A DNA stretch of 64,000 nt from Camarhynchus parvulus (GCF_901933205.1 NC_044585.1:4650001-4714000), one strand, 5' to 3'. Shown: positions 23,241 to 35,529, numbered from the stretch's first letter. Notes: generated from the sequence alone by a model not told the origin. A program made the numbers and translations.

Positions 23241-23742
23241 CCACAGACACACAGGGAGGGGCTGGCCCTGGCTCCCCAGAGCTCCTGGCCAGGAGGATGG
23301 GACAGGGCAGGCACAGGAGGATGAGGTGAGGAGCCTGAGACCACAGGGCACATCAGCAGCAGAGGAGAAAACAAATCTGCTCCCTCCCACACTCTTTGTC
23401 TAGCCCACCAAGCTCAGAGCAGCATCCTTGCTGCTATTGCTTCCCATTTTCACCCCCACAGTCCTTCAGCAACACAGAAAGGGTTGGAAAACACCTCCCT
23501 TGTCTTGGTCACACCAAAAGCACTCCAAGTCAGAGAAAGGATCAGAACCCTGTGGGATCAGCCATAAAGTGGCCAGCTCAGTGCCTGATCTGATGGAAAA
23601 TCCAGTTTCTTTGCCATATTTCATGGAGTTAATCCACCATCAGCTCAGCTGAGCCTGCCCATCCCACAGGCAGACCCTGCTGGGTGTGAGCAGTCAGCTG
23701 CCCTGGGGATGGAGGGATGAGAGGCAGGGGACAAGGGAACAA
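23241..23742. other. Intergenic sequence, no gene seen
   Basis: GC-moderate sequence between the enhancer-like block and the second inverted repeat. Only short frames. Confidence 0.45.
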
Positions 23743-25028
23743 GGGAACAGGGGGCATCCACGCAGTGGAAAAGGCTTTGACCACCTGCTGCCTTCCCAGG
23801 CTGACCTCAGAAGAGCTCCACCAGCATGGCAGTGTCACTGTCCCAAACCTCCTCCTGCCTTTTTCCTCAGCTCCCTCATCTGAAGAGCAAAACCTTCCTC
23901 CTCCTCAGCCCACCCCTCTCCACAGGGGCTGCCCTGGAGCTGAGCTGGGCCCTCAAGCCAGGCTCAAAGCTAAGGAGAAAAACAACAAAGCAAGCTCCAT
24001 TCAACTGCTGCTGCTCACGGTGTGGGATGGGAGTCACTGCTCCACCTGGTGCTCCCTGCTTTCCTTCCTCCAAAACACCTGGAGCTGGTGGGATAGAGGG
24101 GCTGGGCCTGAGGAACAGCAGCAGCACAGAGCATCTGATGGGACACCAGGTCTGGGGTTCCTGATATGAGCAGAGCTGGAAGCATCGGCCCCTGCCATGG
24201 CCCTGCCCAGCCCTGGGGCTGATCCCATGGAAGGGCCACAGCACCTCATGGCTGAGCTTGAGGACAAGAAGGAAATGGATCAGGCAGGACAGATCCCTCT
24301 AGGATGAGGTTTTCAGGCCTTTCATCCCAGTTGGATGTCCCAAAGGAAAGCCTGAAGTTCAAGAGGAGCTGACATCAGTGTCAGCTCAGTGTCTCTGCTG
24401 TCTCCTGCCCACCTCTGTCCCACTCCCTGATTTAGAGGGAACCCTCATGCTCCAAGCTCTGCCCAGACCTCTGGCACCACAGGAACCTGGGGAAGAGGCC
24501 AGCCCTTCCCATGGGCAGATCTAATCTGCCCACAGGTGTGTCCCCACCTGGCTGCTGCTCTGCCACCACACTCTGGACACTGCTCCCACCCAGCTGATGG
24601 CTGAAATTCCACATTGCTCTCTCACTGCATCCTTCTGCCCAAAGCCAAGGCCCTGCTCCTAATCCACCGTCCCCAGGAGCATTTCCCCTTGCCTCCTGCT
24701 GGTTTAGTTTAGCTCCTGCCTGGATGCCCACAAAGCCCTGACTTTCCTGCTGGCTCAGGGCTGCTTGAGCAGTTTCCTCCAGAGGCAAATGGGTGCATTC
24801 AACAGAGCAATAAAATCCCAGAGACTTTCTGGGCATGGGGCCTAATCCAACTCCCAGGGAACACGAGGAGGAGGGTTTTGCTCTTCAAGTGAGGGGGCTG
24901 AGGGAAAAGGCAGGAGGAGGTTTGGGACAGTGACACTGCCATGCTGGTGGAACTCTTCTGAGGTCAGCACTGGGAAAGCAGCAAGTGGTAAAAGCCTTTT
25001 CCCCTGCTTGGATGCCCCCCTGTTCCCA
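23743..25028. repeat. Inverted repeat, 163-165 bp arms, 960 bp spacer
   Basis: Arm 23743-23905 matches the reverse complement of 24864-25028. Reading by eye gives about 14 differences, including two single-base indels. Both arms carry the shared core cagcatggcagtgtcactg. The ends are abrupt on both sides and no target-site duplication is evident. Candidates are a non-autonomous DNA transposon with long terminal inverted repeats, two insertions of an unknown repeat in opposite orientation, or a local inverted duplication. The spacer has no transposase-like frame. Confidence 0.85.
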
Positions 25029-25059
25029 TTCATATTTTCTCAGTGCTACCTTGTGCTTC

Positions 25060-25400
25060 CTAAGCAAGCCATAAATTCAGTCATATGGGTTTTCTCTGTC
25101 CTACTTCTCTTTTTTTTTTTTTTTGACATCCATTTAATGACTTTTCTCTTTAATATATGGCAGGCCTTTTCCTTCTAAAATACCTGAGGTTTAGGACAGG
25201 TAGTAAATGGAGACCTCTCACAGAACCACTGGCCCAGAACCCAGTCTTATTGGCACTTAGAAAAGGAGATCCATTTTTCCCTCTCTGCTCTTCAATTAGC
25301 TGCAATGTTTGCCTTTAAAACATAAAATTAGAAGCCTTTTTTAGAGGCACAAAGCAATATTATACTGCAAAACACATTTTTATTCTCCCCTCCCTGCTAC
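25060..25400. promoter_or_regulatory. Possible conserved non-coding element
   Basis: AT-rich, CpG-free, repeat-free sequence with motifs such as catttaatgactt, cttcaattagctgc and taaaattagaagcc, plus one T-tract near 25110-25124. It differs in texture from both flanks. Compositional evidence only. Confidence 0.22.
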
Positions 25401-27480
25401 CAGTCCAGCACAGCAGATATATGAGACAGCTGGTTTCTTGGCACCGCTCTCTTCTGAAGATTTAGGGTCCAACTTGCAGTTCCTGTGAAAATAATGACCT
25501 CCCTTGCTCTTTGTAGGCCTGTGCTTGATCCTGCCCATATTAGCAGGACCTTTCAGGTCGAATACTACAGGATTTAGTGCTGGAGAGCAGAGGTACCCAG
25601 CAGGCAAACCTCTCTGAGTCCGTGCAGTGAATGCGCAGGTCAGCATTTCCCATGTACCTGAGAGCTGCTTTCTCAAGGAAAGGCTTCACACACCCACCCA
25701 GGTGTCTTCTCACTGAGGAATCAATAACAGGGGTGGAGAAGGCTCTGGGAGTGGGTGCCACAGGGATTGAGGTCCCAGGGATGCAGGACACAAGGCTGGG
25801 TGTAGTGCCAGCCCTGAGTGGTGCCAACCCCAACCCAGGGGCAGCCTCAGCCACCACTGCCTGATCACCACAAATCCCTGGGCCAGGAGCCACAGCCACA
25901 GCACCAGAGGGCTGCACACAGCCCACAGATCACAGGGTGGCCCCTCTTGGTTAGAAAAACCAGAGCACAACTTAGTGCTCCTGCTGAACTCCAGCACAGA
26001 CACACAAACCCTTCCTGCTCTGCTCCCCCCTTTTGGATCCCCAGTCCAAAGAGCTCTGAGCCCATCCCTGCTCCAGGTAGGCAGCTTCAGCTCAAACCCC
26101 AGCAGCTGATGCTGTTGGCTCTGGAGATCTGTGCTTTGATTGCTGGGAGGCTGCAGAGCCCACCCAGACTTCTGCAAATCCCCAGTCGTGTGCTGTTACA
26201 AAGGTGAAGCCAACCCAGCTCAGAGGAACAGCTCAAATGTTTGTACTCATGATATCCAGCTGGTCCATGCCATTCTCCTCCTGGCATCAGCCTTGCTGTC
26301 ACAAATTCATAAATAAACACCATCTAAGACAAAAAGCAGCTAACATTCATATTTTCTTAAAGTGGTTCAAATCAGCCACAGCACAGGAGAGTGAAAAATG
26401 TCCTGGGATGGCAGCTATTGATCTCAAGAGGCAGTGAATGGTGCTCCATGTTGGATCAAAGGGGAGCACGGAGCAGAGAAGAGCCACTTTCTCCACCACA
26501 CACTGATGATTTTCCAGATGTCTCTTGTGGGAAATAATGGCACTCAGCACTGTTAACAAAAAGCAGCCAAATCACAGGAAAGGGAGGCTTGACTCTTTTA
26601 TCTCACTGGTGTTACTCATCCATCTCTAGAGCAAGCTGATAGCAGAATGACTGATTCCAAAATTACAGGAAAGAGCAAAAAAGTCCATGAAAGCACTAAG
26701 AGGGATCAGCAGATGTACCTGCCCCTAGAATCCTGTCTGTGCCTCCAGTCCCTGTCTGCCTGCCTTATCTGCTGGGCTCTGGGCAGAGCAGCACAGCCAG
26801 GTCAGCAGAGCTGCAGGACCCCCGTGCTCCTGGAGAGCCCCCAGGAGAAAACAGGACATTGGCTCGATTGCCAGCTTCAAGTAACCAAAATCATCCCTCT
26901 TTCCCTTCTAAAAGAATTTCCCAGGATACAAAAAGCAGCTGATTTTCCTTAGTTTTTCTTTATTTTTACTGCTTTTCAAGTGCTGTTGCCTCTTTAGCCT
27001 GAAGTGGCAGGAGGGGACACCTCTGTCAGCCAAAACACCAAACCAAAAGACAGCAAAACCTGGGGGTGTTGGAACCTTTAAAGTCCCGTGATTCTGAGCT
27101 CCTCCACACTCTCTCTCTTCTACCAGCACCTGAGGGTTTGTTTGCAGGTAGCAGGAGGTGTTTTGTGCTGTGGATGCCCCAGGAACACTTGTGGGGCTGG
27201 ATTTCCTGGGAATGCTGGGCTGAGGTGGCTCCTCTCAGCCCTTCTCCCCATCTAACATAAAGCAGGTGTTGTGCTCTGCCCCTCCCAAACCTTTTCAACT
27301 CCACCAAGTGCTTCAAGTCCCTGATTTTTGGGATACAGAGGGACTTTACTTTGATGCTCCAGCTCTTCTCTGGGGGGAAATGATCGAGGCAGCTCAAGTC
27401 CCATGCAGGTGGTGAGAGGAAAAGGGCTCGACTTTGGGGCTGTCCTCCTTGTCCTCACCCGGGTTTGGGAGGGTTCAGCA
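25401..27480. other. Intergenic sequence, no gene seen
   Basis: Short shadow frames on both strands. No repeat or transposon was recognised. Nothing else to report. Confidence 0.5.
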
Positions 27481-28374
27481 CTTCTCCCTTTCTATTTAGG
27501 TGCTTCTGAGTGCCTGGAGAGGCATAAATTTACGTTTGCCCTTCCAAAGCCTTAGTGAGGAGCTTGACATTCAAGAGCTGGTTGAAAAAACATGGGATGT
27601 GTGTATGTGTGTGTGTGTTTGTGAACACTGCTCATTGAGAGCTCCGAGCTTTCCACTCCCTCTGAGTTGTTTTAAAACTATGCATTTTCCCCAAAACCAT
27701 TCACCCAAACCAAACCAAACCGAGCAGGCTGTTTTCTGTCAAAGTCTCAAAAACACCAAGCCCGCTGTAAGACACGTCTTAAGAATCCCTCAATTAATGA
27801 AAATGTGAAATCCGAGGGAAAAAGAAAAATCTTCAGGAAAACTGAGGAGAAGTTAAAAACAACTCCTTCAGGAAAGAGAATTTTAATTAAAAATAATATC
27901 CCGGTGGATAATTTATGTTTCTACCTAAAGATTTAAATTGCAGAAGCAGCAAAGTAGATTTTTTTTTAACGCCATCAACATCCGAGAGTGGAAAACACCA
28001 GATTTCAAATTCATGTATTCTATATTTGAACATCTTGTTTCTATTTAACAGAATAGGCCTTTTTTTCTCCGGATTTTTCTCTTTTTTTGCCATTTTTCCC
28101 CCCCCCTTCCTTTATTTTTTTTTTTTAACCCAACATATAATTCATCCTAATATATTACAAATGGCACACTGAAAGAGCAAGCCCGGAAAATATTAATAAT
28201 TGAATTCAAATGAGTTTTCCCTAAAAGTCTAGAATCGAGGGGAGAAATTCTTAAACGTATTTGCGAGTGGAAAATGGGGAGGAAAAAAAAATAATCGAGA
28301 CAGAGAGATTTTTCCAGGCGTTCTGAGAAACGAACTGTGCTGTGTGGAGTCTCTCCGAGCATGACAGAAAGGGG
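27481..28374. other. AT-rich non-coding sequence with (GT)n tract
   Basis: A (GT)n tract lies at about 27599-27620. From 27.65 kb the sequence becomes AT-rich with scattered CpG and several poly-pyrimidine runs near 28.06-28.13 kb. Elements such as ccctcaattaatgaaaatg suggest it may already belong to the enhancer-like domain that follows. No gene. Confidence 0.4.
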
Positions 28375-28920
28375 ATTAAAGCAGGTGACACTTTGAACTT
28401 AGCTTAGATAAGTGACCCTCAAAATCAACAGTCCAAAAGTTTAGTACACAGATTCCCTGGACACGTCTAGTCGGGTCTTCGTCAAAACCTTCCCGACTTC
28501 AGTAAGTCAAATTAAAATAAAGAAGACAGGTTGCTCGGGTTATCTCCTGCTATTGTTTTAGCCACTTATTAGCGCTAATGGACAATTAGTGGTCGGCGCA
28601 GATATTTTCTGCAATACGAGGCAAAGGGGATAATTCTTTGGTTGCTTCTGTGTGGGGGAAAATCTCATCTGTGGTCAAATGTATAAAAATAGCAGCCAGC
28701 AAAGAAGTGTGAAAGACACCAGTTAAACAGCCCGATTTCCAATTTCCAAAGAAGAATATAGTTGAAAACAGATCCGGCTACGGAGTTTTAAGGAATCCTC
28801 CCGATGCACTTGAAGCACAAGGAAGTCTGCACTTTATAAACAACCAAATATATGCTCGGGATAAAAGGCGAGGCTTTTTGAACTCCTAGCTGGCGTGTTA
28901 GGAAGACCTTTAATGACATT
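28375..28920. promoter_or_regulatory. Strong candidate conserved non-coding element
   Basis: This is the block with the strongest enhancer texture in the window: no repeats, balanced composition, and dense distinct motifs. It contains a perfect 12-bp palindrome attagcgctaat at 28568-28579, followed by caattag (homeodomain-type sites). It also has a 7-bp inverted repeat agtcggg/cccgact at 28469-28475 and 28492-28498, and motifs such as gcaggtgacac and gataattctttgg. It lies a few hundred bases from a CpG island. Conservation is inferred, not measured. Confidence 0.45.
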
Positions 28921-29149
28921 AGCAGTTCTTCAAACCCAGAAAGGCCACATTATTTCTGATCCTATATGGTCACCACATGTAGCTTTATAAAGAGGGGGAG
29001 AGAAAAAAAATATAGCAACAAAAAAAACCAAACAAAAAAAAAAAGCCCAAAAAACCCCGACCCTCTCTTCATGCCAATAAATAACTTGCCAGAAGAGAAA
29101 ATATTTACCGCTGCTTTTCAAAATTCTTTACGCGTGCAGTAAAATCCTC
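28921..29149. other. AT-rich linker to CpG island
   Basis: Contains A-rich tracts near 29003-29045. No gene seen. Confidence 0.4.
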
Positions 29150-29880
29150 CTCGGAGAAAATGAGCCCGTAAAGGAACCCGAGGCGTTTCCTCCGCGCTCT
29201 GCCGCGCCCGCTCCGCTCCCCTCTGGTCCCCCCTCGTTAACACCTCGGCCTTGGGGCTCTTCCCAACGCCAGAGAGGGATCCGGGATGCTCCCACACGGC
29301 GCATGGAATAAAAATAACAACCAGAATCAGAAGAAGAAGAGGAAGAAGAAGGGAGATGATACCTGAGGCTGAGCTGCGCGCTTTGCCTCCGCCGCCCGGC
29401 GCTGCTGCCCCGGGAGCAGGAGATATTAATGAAGTTATAATTGAGGGATAACAGACCCGGCAGCACCTTCCGTGCTCGGGCGGGCTGCCTCGCCTTCTTA
29501 AGCGGCGAAATAAAGCCGGGTTTAAAGCGAGGGGAGCGTTCCTCCCCCGCCAAGCCAAGGGTTCGGGAGGAAAAATTGTTATTCCCTGGCTCCGAGCGGC
29601 GGCACAAAACCTCCGAGCCCAGCCCCGCGCCTTTCAGGGAGATCAATGGTTTGTTTCTGTTTGGGGGGAACGCTTTCAAACAAACACACAATAAATCACC
29701 CCCGGCTCCCGGCCCGGCTGCTCTCGGCCCGCGGAACCGCTGCTGCTCCATTCCCATTCCCAGGGCACAGCGAGGGGATTGGAACAGCCCCGAGCAGCTC
29801 CAGGCACCGCGGGATGATGCTTCCCCCAAAGCTCTGCTCGCCCTCTTTTCCCTTCTTGCTCCAAACCCGCGTTTTCTAAT
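29150..29880. promoter_or_regulatory. CpG island without a supported gene
   Basis: This is the densest CpG region of the window; about 16 CpGs can be counted in the first 190 bp, and high density continues to about 29.83 kb. An AT-rich core (gatattaatgaagttataat) sits inside near 29422-29441, and an (AAG)n-like tract near 29330-29350. Frames of 251 codons (minus) and 158 codons (plus) are open but encode low-complexity Arg/Ser/Gly/Pro-rich sequence. Likely roles are a promoter of a non-coding RNA, an unseen first exon, or a CpG-rich developmental enhancer. Confidence 0.6.
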
Positions 29881-31369
29881 CACGCTGCAGGTTTCTTTCT
29901 ATATTTTCCCCTCTTAAATGGGCCAGATATGTGGGGTTTTTTGGTGCGCACGTGTACTTTAGGGTTTTTAATTATTATTATAAAGAATCTCCTTTTAATT
30001 ATTATTTTTAAAAACGCCGAAGGACCCCAGCTTGAACCCAGCGGGATTTTAGCCCGGATCTCATCTTTCCCAAGCGGTGAAGTCCAGTGGGGAATTCACT
30101 CACTGCCGCCGCACGGGCAGCTCGAGAAATTGGTTTCTGCGAGGAAAAAACCCCAACAAACAAACCCCTGATCCGGCAGAAAACTTTATCCTGGCACCCA
30201 GACTGTTTTCCATCGAGTAATTCACCAGGTTGTCTTAGTACAAACGAGGGGAAAAAGTGTAAATATACATAACGAATTAAACAAAAAATTTCGGTAACCC
30301 GTGGAATTTTTGACCGTGCAAATAAACGCTGAGGGCAGGAGAAGGCGGTGGTGCGGCACAGGGCCTGTTATCCCTACGAGCTCACAAACAATTGTAGTTT
30401 CCCCCTTTTTCCTCATATCCAGCCCTAAAGTCTCTGCTCAGGGAGGGATCTGGGGGAGGACGGCGGCTCCGTCGCCTGGAGAGGAGAGACAGAGGCAGGC
30501 TCGGTGGGTAACAGCAGCCAGCACACACCTCCACGAATAATTCTTGATTTTCTAGTTATTATTTGCCCTTTTTATTTTTATTTCCCCTGAGCTCCAGCCC
30601 TCTCGTTTGGAGCCGCTCTCTCCACGACTGCCTGGACACAGGTTTGCTTTTTGCCTCTGTGTTCTTGGCTCCTATAAAATACTTACATTCCTATAAAATA
30701 ATATTAATAATTATTAATACTATCCTTTCCTTGACAGACCGTCCGACCATCCTGCCAAGGCAAGAGCGCCCTGCTCCATCCCCGGCAGCTTCCCACGGCG
30801 GAATTCACTTTTCCTAAGGAATTTACAAACTCTAGATACCCCGGGCCAGGCTTTTTTTGTTTAATATTGCACAAACCTAAAGAAGGGCATGCCCCAAAAC
30901 TTTACACTTCGAACGCTGTAAGCGTTAAGATTCTCTAAAGTTCTTTGCAGAAGCCCTAATTATTCAAATAGTAAATATTTCATTTATCCTCATGGTATTC
31001 TTCCTACGTTTAATTTTGTTTGGGGTTTGTTCTGTTCATTTTTCTCCTGAGTGAAAGGGATCCAGCCCCGGGAGCGCTGAGGTGACCCAGCCGAGGGCTG
31101 GGAAACCTTCATGGACAGTGCCTTGTTCCTTCCCAAATCCCAGTTCAGCCCAGCAAACTCTCCAGCTCCTCTCCAGGAACAGGAAAAAAGGGAGAAAAGC
31201 TCTTTGCCAAACTATTCGCCGGCGCACTTCAAAATAAATGAGTTGCCTACTAAAACTTAATGTTATACAAGATGTCTATTTGTCTATATTAGATTTTAAG
31301 CAGCTGTTCGCATGCTCAGATCCACTCCCCCTCCCGCAAATTTCACCGAAGAAGGGGGAAAGCAAAGAG
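29881..31369. other. Mixed AT-rich and CpG-bearing non-coding sequence
   Basis: The sequence alternates between AT-rich stretches (ttattattataaag, taataattattaatac) and CpG-containing patches. Frames are short. It probably continues the regulatory domain, but no sub-element can be delimited. Confidence 0.4.
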
Positions 31370-31620
31370 ATAAAACAGAGCGTTGTTTATTTTCCCGGCT
31401 GCGCTGGAGCGGAGCCTCCGCGCTCAGCCTGCGCCTCTGCGCACAACCAGCGCTTTGCCCAGAGCAGCCTTTAAATTGGTTCTTTGTTCCCTGAAGGGGA
31501 AAAAAAAAAAAAAAAAAGAAAAACCAACGGAGAGCCGGGGGAAAAGCAGACAAAAGAGGAGCCCCCGCGGGCCGGCCGCCTGTGTCTGGCCTTATCGAAA
31601 GCAGCGCTCAGAGGAGATAA
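31370..31620. promoter_or_regulatory. Small CpG-rich patch
   Basis: CpG frequency and GC rise over about 250 bp (for example gcgctggagcggagcctcc and gcgggccggccgcctg), interrupted by a poly-A tract at about 31500-31517. No protein start is supported. Confidence 0.4.
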
Positions 31621-32699
31621 TTCGGGCCGTGAGAGTGGGGTGCTTTGGGCTTGGCTTGGGTTTTACCCCCCCTCCCACAGGCAGGCTCCCGGCACTGCTC
31701 TGCCCAGCTCAGCCGGGCCGTAAAAAGGGGAAAAAGCCAAAATTTCAGTCGTGAGAAATGAGTTTTACTGCTCGAAACGGCGCGGTTTGCCGGGGAGCAG
31801 CGGGTCGTGGAAAGCGACTCCCTCCTCCAAAACCCATCCCAAAATCTCGGCCCATTCCTCATCACAACACTCCTCTCTCAGTCTGGCTTTTTCCTGCTTC
31901 CTTTCCGTGTCTGTGGGACAAATCCTCAGGGAATGCAGCTCCCAAAGTGCAGAATGTCTGTCCCGGGATCAGCACGGGCTGTGCACGCTCGGTGCATCCC
32001 CACCCTACACACATATTTGCACATTTCCTGCCGTGTCCAGCTCTTCCACCACCATTTACTCCGCGTTTTCTCCATCCCTCATTCATCTCGCTTGCCAATT
32101 TAAACCGTTTTCCTTCAGCTGCAAGGATTCTTTTAATTTTTTTCCTATTTTTTTTAAAGGAAAAAGGTATTTTCCAAGCTGCTTTCAGGCAGCTCCGGAT
32201 CTCGCCCTTCCCATCCTCTCCATTTTTCGCTTGGCAGGATTGGACCCCTAAAATTCTTCCCTCTCATTGTTGGATAATTAGAGAGCCGAGGTCTGGAGGG
32301 GATGGTAATAGGGGATTTTTTATTAAACCAACTGACATATCAAGGGGGGGCTGGGGAGGGGAAGATAAACTTGCCGACACACAAGCCCTTCTTCGGGGTT
32401 TTAAATATGCTTGCTCGAAGCCAAAATCTGTTGCTTTTTACTCGGAGAAAAAAAAAAAGAGAGGGAAAAAAAAAAAAGAAAAAACGAACAAACCAAACAA
32501 CTACAAGCGGGAGGTTAATAGCTCAAATGAGAGAGTCGGGCACAGAACGCAGGATCGACTCCCTCCCCCCATTAAAAGCCTTAAACGACTTTACATTTTA
32601 TACCCCGAGCCGAGTACTCAAGAACTCTGAGAGTGTTTGTAAGACTAGAAAGATCTATTGAGAGACTTTCTTCTTTTTTTCCTTTTTTTTTTTTTTTTT
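31621..32699. other. Non-coding sequence with A- and T-rich tracts
   Basis: A plus-strand frame of about 290 codons (31758-32630) is open but gives no domain and ends in lysine-rich low-complexity sequence from A-tracts. It is treated as chance. A long T-tract lies near 32680-32700. Confidence 0.45.
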
Positions 32700-33480
32700 T
32701 AATAGCGTTTTAATGTTTCCCAAGACTTCATATTAACTCGAGAATCACTGCAGGTCGATTTGTAAGTGTCTGGACACTATAAAAGTGTTTGTAAAGCAAA
32801 GTCAGTTGCGTGCATTAAAATAAGGAGGTTCCTTTGTGAGATTTCATGCCAGGCCAGGAGCCCTTTTAAATGCTATTCAACTGCCTCATTAGAAGGAGCT
32901 AACAGGAGTCAGGCCTCCTCTTTAACCCCCCTCCGCCGTGTCCTCCCCTCAAATCAGCCCTTTAATACATAGACGGGCAGATTAGGGGCTTTTAAAAGCT
33001 GGCTCTGTCCCGGATAGCCGGTTTCCTATCCTGCTATTGTGACAGCTCTTCCCTGCTATCAATTACATCCCACCCCTCCAGCGGCTGCCCCGCAGCTCTG
33101 CCCGGCCATCGCTGCTGCTCTCCTCCGAGCAGCGAGGTGAACATCCCATCCCTTCCCATCCCATCCCTTCCTTTCTCCTCTCAGGCCCGCCAAAAAAAAA
33201 AAAAATTAAAAATAGTATGGCTGGCCCCGAAAATCCGTTTCCGAATAGATTAACAACCCCTCCTGTGTTAACACTAGCTCTGTTCTTTTTCTTATTAGAT
33301 GGAGGAGATGAAGGAGGGGTGGGGGGGGGGAAGGTTGGTCACCATTATCTGCACTCCACATGTTCTCTGTGGGTATATATAAAATATAGGAATGGAGTCT
33401 CCTTTAAGTAGTCCTTTTATGACTTGTTTTAACAGAAAACACAGAAGAAGCCAATGTTTGATATTACAATATAAAACACA
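32700..33480. promoter_or_regulatory. Candidate conserved non-coding element cluster
   Basis: Repeat-poor sequence with dense distinct motifs: gggcagattaggggctttta, gctattgtgacagctc, tgctatcaattacatc, gtgttaacactagctc and ggtcaccattatctgc. Short A- and G-runs near 33190 and 33319-33330 separate sub-blocks. Together with 28.4-29.9 kb it forms a coherent enhancer-like domain. The evidence is textural. Confidence 0.38.
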
Positions 33481-35529
33481 TTTGTGGTATGCTAGGGGCT
33501 GGTTTGCTCCTGCCTCCTTCCCCCAGTTCTGCTCCTCACCCAAATCTGCTGCAGACCCCACTCCTCTGAGTCAAGTGGGCAAAACTTTCCACCTGAAATG
33601 GGGTCCTGCCTGCTCCAGAGCCAGCAGAGGCTCTTGAAAGACAATTTGGGCTTGTCTCTCACGCAAATATGAGCCTCCAGTTCTTTATTATTATTATTGC
33701 TACTAGGCATGATGTTGGAACCATAATTCTCCATTTCTATCAAGCTTGGGGTTCAAAAACCCTATTGGAGCCTCCTAGAACAGAACTACCTAAAAATCTG
33801 AAACCAAAGCCAAACATGTCCTAATAAAAACCAATCCAATACCAAACCCCTGGTCCATCATGACATAATAATTAAGAAAAACCCCAGGCTGGCCACAAAT
33901 AGAGCCAAAAATGCCACGTATAGCCCTGGATGTGTGGGCAGAAGTGTCAATGATGAGAACCCGCTTGGGGCACTGGGTTTTGTGAAGGCTCCCAGGGCCG
34001 TGACTCAAGAGTGATGTTTCACAGAGGGTGAGGGCTCTTCTCTGCTCTGAAATTAAACTCAGCCTCCCTAGGAAAGGATCAGAATCCTGAGGTCTCCTCC
34101 TCTTATGCTGGGACAAGGATTTGAGGATGAAATTAGGGCCAATTGCAAGCCATTGGAAGGAAATGGGTTTGATGACATCAGGTGTTGGAGGAAAATCACT
34201 TTCCACCCAAGGGAGGAGGATCCCTGTCCCTGAGGAAGCCCCAAGAAGTTCAGACACCACAGAAGGATGACAGAGGACATTGGGGTAAAATAGAGCAGAA
34301 TTTGCACTGATTCACCCCCAAAACTGGGCTAGTCCTGCAGTGGGAGGGGATCCTGGTGCAGGTGAAGTGTTACAGGCTGTGACAAATAACCAGCATTGGG
34401 GTTTATGCTGGCCCTAAAGAACAGCAGCCCTTCTTCACAGCCTTTCCAGTCCCCTGCCCTCACAGAGAAATAAAATTTCTGTTTTTCAGGGCAAAATATT
34501 CCTTTGTGTTCCTGCAAGCGCAGCCACCGAGCCCTGCTGACAGTCGTGTCTTAGCCTGAAGGTCCCAATTCAGCAATGCACCCCATCAGCAAAGCACTTC
34601 AGCACCTGCTTAACTTTGGGGCTGGATTAAAACAGCCTCCAGAACATGCTTTCAATTTATTAATAGTTTGAAGCAGCAGGAACACATTGCAGGGGGTGGA
34701 ATTTAAAAAGCAGGCTGCACCAGGATCAGTATGGGGGGAGAGCAACATAATAATTAAAAAGATAATTATTTAGATGGGGAAAAAATGGATTAAAAAAATA
34801 AAAAGTATGAAAAAGTCTCCTAAAATAGATATATTTTAAAAGAAATGCCTGTGCCTGCCCCCTCCCCCATCAGCATATTTCAAGCACTTTGGATGTTTGT
34901 GTCTGTCTTCCTTTCAAGGAACCCTGAGCACATGAATGGGCAGAGCAGCAGAATGAATGGGACACTTCAAAGAAAATGAAAACCATTACTGGGAAATCTG
35001 TTTATAGAGAGAATGAATGATTATGAGAGAAGATGCCAGGAGAGAGAGAACACAAGTGAGGGTGCTCTCTGCACAGTGCACAACATAACTCAGGGGGGCT
35101 CAGACATCCCTTTAGCAGCACACCCTTGGATCAATGTAGGGTTAAAAACCTCCCCTTCCAAACTTCCCAGCAAGCCCAGAGCCCCCTCCAACCCCACAGG
35201 GAATGGCAGCATTCCCAAGCCCCCATGCACCTGCTCCTGAGCCCCCAGTGGGGTGATGCCCCCTCCCTCCCTCCCTCCCAATGTCAAGATAGGATATGAA
35301 AAGAAATTATTCCCATTGCCTGGTGCAGATGAGAAATGGATAAACAGCCCGTCACTCCTGTCCCAAGTGGGTAAACTCCATTTAGCCTCGACACCAGCGT
35401 GCTGAGACCCTGCCCTGGGAACTGCAGATTTTATCTGAACCTCACAGCACCAGCCCAGAGTCCCATCCATCTCCCCTGCTGCCTGTGCTCGGCCCGCAGA
35501 GCTCTCCCCACTGCATGAGCGCTGCTGGT
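33481..35529. other. Intergenic sequence, no gene seen
   Basis: CpG falls to background. A small (TTA)n tract lies near 33685-33699 and AT-rich sequence at 34.74-34.85 kb. Only short frames. Confidence 0.5.

Noticed and set aside
29128..29883. 251-codon minus-strand open frame in the CpG island
   Set aside because: GC-rich DNA has few stops. The product is low-complexity Arg/Ser/Gly-rich with no domain, and the plus strand is also open over much of the same stretch.
31758..32630. 290-codon plus-strand frame
   Set aside because: No domain. It ends in lysine-rich sequence made by A-tracts, and other phases are open across parts of it.
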